Shown here: positions 59,438 to 64,000 of the stretch, in pieces
How positions within the stretch are numbered: position 1 is the first letter of the stretch
Layout: every line of letters starts with the position of its first letter
Assembly: GCA_964017145.1 (NCBI GenBank)
Contig: OZ024847.1
Location: 1,116,001 to 1,180,000, forward strand
DNA length: 64,000 nucleotides
Direction: 5' to 3'
From: Agrocybe praecox
Lineage: Eukaryota > Basidiomycota > Agaricomycetes > Agaricales > Agrocybaceae
Made by a program: the position numbers and the translations under genes
The notes under the pieces: generated by a model
The model's input: the letters and a program-made list of their open reading frames with translations, nothing else
Databases searched by the model: none
Told to the model about the DNA's origin: nothing

Positions 59438-60597
59438 ATGGTCTTATCACTTAGCCAAACGAATACCGTCCAGGCGGCGCCTATAGTATTAGCGTACTCA
59501 AGTCTTGACGCAGACAGCCTAAAGGTCCAGATGCTGGGTACCATTGTTGCGGCAGTGGTATATGGGATCACGGTGATGCTCTATGTCGATTGTTTTTCAC
59601 TGTTACTACAACAACACCGAAGCAACACGAATGGCCGGGTTCGAAATCCTTCCAGGAACATGCGACACTTTCTTTTCTTTTTCATCTCTCTACTTCTTCT
59701 TCTGGCCACGTTGGCTGAGATTCAAGCAATCATGGTCACCACTGTATCGATATTTGGGGGACCTAGGGTTCCAGGATTAGCGGAGGGCGCTCCGGTGGTG
59801 CTACCGTTTAGTATTTGGAGCTCGGATGCGTTTATGGTGAGTAAATATTCTTGGCAGATAATAGATCGTTAGTCCCTAATACGAGGTCAGTTATGGCGAT
59901 GCGCGATGCTATATCAAGGCATCCCGCGATCCTCTAGAGTGGCGCTACTTGCTTTCATCTCTTTAGTATTCTTGGCATCACTGGGTACTATTCATTCACA
60001 TCCGAACCAGAGAACTAATTGGACTGATTGGGTTTAATGTACACAGGAAGCGGTATAACAATATTCATGAACTCTATAACCCAGCGCCTGCCCATTCTTC
60101 TCATGGTCTCCTTTTCGACTTTCCTCAACATCGTAATTTGCCTTCTAATTGTATGCCGACTTACGTTTCATCAAAAATATCTACAAGCGGTCCTAGGTCC
60201 TGGTCATGGTTCACCATATACGCGGGTTAAGGCGATGAGCATTGAATCGGCATCGCTACTGATTGCACTTGGGATACCGTTCGTAATTCTTGTCGCGGCG
60301 AACAGCCATAAAGGGTCTATGTTTGTGCTGTTACTCTACCCCCAGATATGCGTGAGTCAATATATTTCTGTAAGGCTATAGGTGCCAGGGACTGATACTA
60401 CCTTGAATTATTAGGCCATATCACCTATTCTCATCATTTACCGAGTAGCTCAAGGTAGAGCCGCTATGGACATGCCCTCAGAGCAGAGTATGAAAGATAT
60501 TGAAGCACGATTGGGAAATATCCATTTCAACTCCAGTGTCTCAACTAATTCTTGGAGACCTGACTCGGTATCTAGTAGTTTAGATTATGAAAAATAA
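59438..60597 (+). CDS. Seven-TM fungal membrane protein
   Basis: Exons 59438-59836, 59891-59984, 60047-60351 and 60415-60597 give 326 aa, all in phase. Hydrophobic helices are visible at MLGTIVAAVVYGITVMLYV, LFFFISLLLLLATLAEI, RVALLAFISLVFLASLG, ILLMVSFSTFLNIVICLLIV and ASLLIALGIPFVILVA, plus two weaker ones. Family marks are LWRCAMLYQGIP at the start of exon 2, GSPYTRVKAMSIESASLLIA in exon 3 and AISPILIIYRVAQGRA at the start of exon 4, followed by a polar tail ending SSSLDYEK. Such proteins are numerous in Agaricomycetes and uncharacterised; a receptor-like role is guesswork. Decayed relatives lie at 33.5-35.3 kb. Confidence 0.85.
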
Positions 60598-61992
60598 AGA
60601 AATTTCAACACAAAAGACTGAGATATCATATAGTATGACGAATATCATTAACAGACTGGATATACACACTTACCATGGCTTTCTGTAAAGGACTCGTTTT
60701 CACATCAAAAGCTATTGTCACTCAATAATTGCCATCAGCCAAAGTGAGCAAGTGGCAACAGAGGGTGATTGTGCGCCTTCCGCTCTTCATTAACATTATG
60801 GGCGGGCAGGGATATCATTTTTAAAGCTCGCTCGCATCATATGCTGTCACCATCGTACGCCTCGGAGATCACGATCATCGTGTTGTCGATGATCAATTAA
60901 GTGGCCATTGGTTACCAGTAAACAGGCAATGGGTTTCAAGGTTTAGACGTTGATATTTGTCGGATACACCTCGCTGGATCGTATACGCATTACCATTTTA
61001 ACTTGAAAAGGTAATGCACTGCCAACAATCCGAGCGATGATATCAATACTTTTTAAGCGCTATGAGATATTTATAGCCTTCCATGGCATCATCTGCGCGC
61101 TAAGATTGGCACTTGTTATCTTATCTTGGGTAACATATTTCAAATTCAAAGCGCGGAGGAGCCGGGCTATTGGCTAGACGACAACAATGCAATGTAGTAT
61201 TAGCGTATTACTATTACACCCAAAATCCCTTGTTTTCACTTTTTTTTTGGTCCGTTCAATAACTTTCATGTGGGCAAATCTTGGGTATGTGCATTCCAAC
61301 TTTGGGATCGTATCCTGTGGGATCTCCAAAGGCTACGGTAGCATTCTTTGTGGTGAGCAACTCTACCGTACTACCGGGGACTGTTATCTACTTTTATGGA
61401 TAGGCTGTGATAGGATTCACTCCAATGATAATTTAGAGCCTTCTTTATCCATTTCTATAACCCAAAAAAGCCCGTATACCAAAGCAAAACAAAACAAAAC
61501 TCACAAAAGGACATCATAAAAGTGGCGCGATCCCGACCAAAATCTCCAGAGCAGAAAGAGAGTTGAAGGTGGGACGGATCCTCCAAACTTTGAAGGACAA
61601 CAACCATTCTTTTCCAAAGAGGGAAATTTTTTGGAAAATTTACACGATCCTTGACGAAATTTTCTCGAAGCGTCGGTCCCAATTCGGATACCCTGTTTAT
61701 ATCACACTTACCCGACCTGTTGCTGCAGTGATGACAATTTGTGAATAAGTCGACATATCCATTCTTGTTCCCCAGACGGCTGCGTGCCTACCTGTGCCTA
61801 CCTTCGCTTCATATGTATAGATACATCATACAACCGGATTTCTTTGAACAATGCACCAGTATTATCCATTTTGGAAATTTCTTTGATCATTGTATTTTAG
61901 TTTTGCTTATAATGTGGCTCCTTTTGCAACATAGACTCTTCCTTCAAGTTCATTTCACCACTGACATACCCATCTCTGGTCGTTCACTAAAA
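60598..61992. other. Intergenic stretch, no supported gene
   Basis: A 110-codon frame at 61187-61519 is low in coding character and ends in a Lys/Asn/Thr-rich run. The stretch 61741-61992 is open but lacks an ATG until 61801. Nothing convincing. Confidence 0.35.
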
Positions 61993-62280
61993 ATGTCTAG
62001 CGGATACCTTCAACAAGTCGGGCCTAACTCGTACATTTGGATCCACCACACGTACCCAGCTCCGACTCGAAAGTATCAACCAGACGCATCATGGGAAGCT
62101 TGGCTTGCGCAAGGCGGTGCTCCGTCTCTTGTAGCTTATTTGAACTCGCATGTCCCGTTCTACGCGGACGACCCTGCTCTTTCTTTTCAAAAACTCGAGC
62201 CAGAGCAATCATCGTTTTTTTATTCTTCTGCGTCACCCGAGAAGACTGCATCTTACGGGAACAACATCAGACAAAAATGA
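61993..62280 (+). CDS. Small orphan protein, 95 aa, with a W-x-A-W motif shared with the C2H2 factor
   Basis: ATG 61993, TGA at 62278. The protein is polar and aromatic (MSSGYLQQVGPNSYIWIHHT...). Residues around 38-58 (DASWEAWLAQGGAPSLVAYL) align with DAFWNAWTAQDGELSLTDYF of the zinc-finger factor at 36.2-37.5 kb. It may be a small protein of its own, or the last exon of a decayed factor whose finger exons are missing. No signal peptide or TM segment inside this model. Confidence 0.45.
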   Translation: MSSGYLQQVGPNSYIWIHHTYPAPTRKYQPDASWEAWLAQGGAPSLVAYLNSHVPFYADDPALSFQKLEPEQSSFFYSSASPEKTASYGNNIRQK

Positions 62281-63749
62281 TATTTCCAGTGCACCCTAGG
62301 GCCTGTAATCATACCTTCAACATCCTTTGATCACCTCCCTTTCACCGTGTAGCATTACTTCTCAAGTCGTGCGCACAGCGTCTCTATTCCATATCCTGCT
62401 TGGAACTTCATAATTATTTCGCCCCCGGCGGGCCGACGTTTGCACCGTCATCCTAGGAATTCCATAGTCACCCTAGGCTATCACTGCATCCCAGATGCAA
62501 TGGATATGTAATAGCTTTTTTATGATAATAGAATCATCAGCATTGCATCCAAATTGCATCTGTTACTTAGTACTAGTACACCCCACTATGTGCATGTATC
62601 TTCTTCGTCGCCTGTAAAATGATATATCTCGCTGCTCGCAGATTTTTCCGGCTAAAATTTCGTAGTAGATCGATTATAAATTCTTCTCTCGTTGAGACGC
62701 GTCGCGACACGCATTATGAGAAAGATTTTGCCGAAACTGACATGCACTGCAGTGAGCGCTACCTGGTGGCGCCTGCGATTTGTGCACAGCTGCTCTCTGT
62801 ATTACTCTGGACAAATGCTATTGAGCCACAGCCCTTTTAGTGCTAAACCTGAAGGGTTAGGGTTTGTTGACTTCCTGTACAGTACGGAGCAACATCTGGA
62901 GTGTTGGGATTCTTGAGGGGGTGAACTATGTACCTGTCCTAGTAAAACACATTACGAAATTTTTTCAATGACGGCATACATACGACAGTTTTCGCCAAAA
63001 CCCTCCCAGTTAATTTGTGTCATGAGCAGCGTGGCATAGGTGACTTTCAAATTGCATCCACTGCCCAGGATTTCACCCCGAGAGAGCGGTATTATCACAT
63101 GAAGAAACGATGGGTCTCGCCAGCTGGGGGAGTGCCGAGCGCGTTGTTACTATCAGAGGTGGTTAACTGAAAATGCTTATTAACTTCGCAACTTTAATCG
63201 ATGTCTTGCGCTATAAGCAAAACAAGCAGGAGCTATAAAAAGTTCACAGAAGCTTGTGGAGAATCATTAAAAACGGGCCTGTTGGCAAACCCTATTATGA
63301 ACGAAAATGTAAGCTTGGTGCGCATGAAATACAGGATGACCCTCTTTGACATACCATGATTCATTCTTACAACGACGGCCAGTAGTCAGAGCACTCGAGA
63401 GCCGGCAACAAGAAGAAAAGAAAAACTCTTGGTAGAATGTGTAGTCAAATTCATGACTGGTGCAAGGGTGTGTGTGTGAAGAGAATCCAAATAAAAGTAT
63501 TGAGGACTGTGTGCCACGTTGAAATTATAATGCTGTTCAAATGAATGTAGTTATGCTATAGGCTGGTGTAGTTGATAAACATAGCCTTGTCCAACAGCAA
63601 AAATGGTGCCAGCAGGGTGAAGGAAGGCAGATCCGAATAAAGCAGAGGATGTAGTCGGAAAACGGAGGCTATAACAGTACCAGGGGGCCGTCACACCGGA
63701 AAAAAGTGTTTCCTCCGCTTTTCTTTATACCACCACCACCTCTTTCCCA
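62281..63749. other. Intergenic stretch, no gene seen
   Basis: Short frames only (for example 62619-62916) with poor coding character. The last 100 bases are pyrimidine-rich and form the likely leader of the gene starting at 63750. Confidence 0.4.
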
Positions 63750-64000
63750 ATGCTCGCTGTCACCACCGCTGCGCGTCTGGCTACTAAGGGTGCCCGTCGT
63801 GCTGTCGTAGTAGCAGGACAGCGCCAGGCTGCAGTCCAAGTCGTACGACGAACTCAAGTTCGTGCTATTCAGTCCATTGCACAGACTGACAGGGTATATT
63901 TGAATTTTCTTTCCTGTTATCTTATCTGTTCTCAAGTGCAGGTTATAGGACACTATCACCCGTCTCCTTTACTCTATTGGAACCAAGCGCGAAGTAGAGC
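63750..64000 (+). CDS. ARG5,6: 5' end of probable acetylglutamate kinase / N-acetyl-gamma-glutamyl-phosphate reductase (cut by window)
   Basis: Exon 1 (63750-63893) codes MLAVTTAARLATKGARRAVV and further Arg/Ala/Val-rich residues without acids, a typical mitochondrial presequence. After an intron 63894-63948 (GTATAT..TTATAG), exon 2 reads DTITRLLYSIGTKREVE up to the window end. That phrase (..LL..IGTKREVE..) is what precedes the kinase domain in fungal Arg5,6 precursors, which make two arginine-biosynthesis enzymes in mitochondria. Only about 65 residues are visible and no catalytic motif is inside the window, so the name rests on this phrase plus the presequence. Confidence 0.6.
   Translation, partial: MLAVTTAARLATKGARRAVVVAGQRQAAVQVVRRTQVRAIQSIAQTDRVYLNFLSCYLICSQVQVIGHYHPSPLLYWNQARSR

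Noticed and set aside
61187..61519. 110-codon plus-strand frame
   Set aside because: Ends in a Lys/Asn/Thr low-complexity run, no splice partners, weak coding character.

Overview
The window looks like nuclear DNA of a filamentous basidiomycete, most likely an Agaricomycete. Genes lie on both strands and are split by many 45-75 nt introns with GTRNGT-like donors and short C/T-AG acceptors. Several products belong to families typical of mushroom-forming fungi: O-methyltransferases with the AMSGT.GWEAPGA signature, many-exon P450s, 7-TM proteins starting an exon with LWRC, and expanded small secreted proteins. No tRNA, rRNA or CRISPR array was seen.

1-10 kb: the 3' end of an unknown gene; a compact elongin-C gene whose start codon is split by an intron; an O-methyltransferase with a long disordered tail; and a membrane-anchored coiled-coil protein. 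9.5-18.5 kb: an accessory block of secreted-protein genes (paralogues A, B, C) plus one intact and one broken copy of a His-rich secreted protein. The B and C units are direct duplicates. They are interrupted by two non-autonomous DNA transposons with visible terminal inverted repeats and target duplications, and by a fragment of the neighbouring hydrolase. 18.8-37.5 kb: mostly housekeeping and regulatory genes: BEM46-like hydrolase, UBC13, an F-box-like protein, a 1619-aa RING-H2 protein, a disordered Ser/Pro-rich protein, decayed 7-TM copies and a three-finger C2H2 factor.

37.8-53.2 kb: a second accessory block built from two diverged copies of one composite unit. Each unit has a minus-strand gene remnant, a secreted-protein paralogue (D or E) and a gene for a protein with a predicted N-terminal four-helix bundle followed by TPR-like helices. 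The last gene is intact at 49.7-53.2 kb (1112 aa) and broken or truncated at 39.5-42.9 and 44.9-45.3 kb. 54-64 kb: a P450, a secreted-like protein, a 7-TM protein, a small orphan ORF and the 5' end of a probable ARG5,6 gene.

Two themes stand out. Ubiquitin-pathway parts (elongin C, UBC13, RING-H2, F-box-like) are scattered through the first 30 kb with no sign of being an operon-like unit. The accessory blocks pair a hydrophobic secreted-protein family with a helical-bundle/TPR gene family that is duplicating and decaying locally. That pairing is the best candidate here for an undescribed system. Its function is inferred only from architecture.
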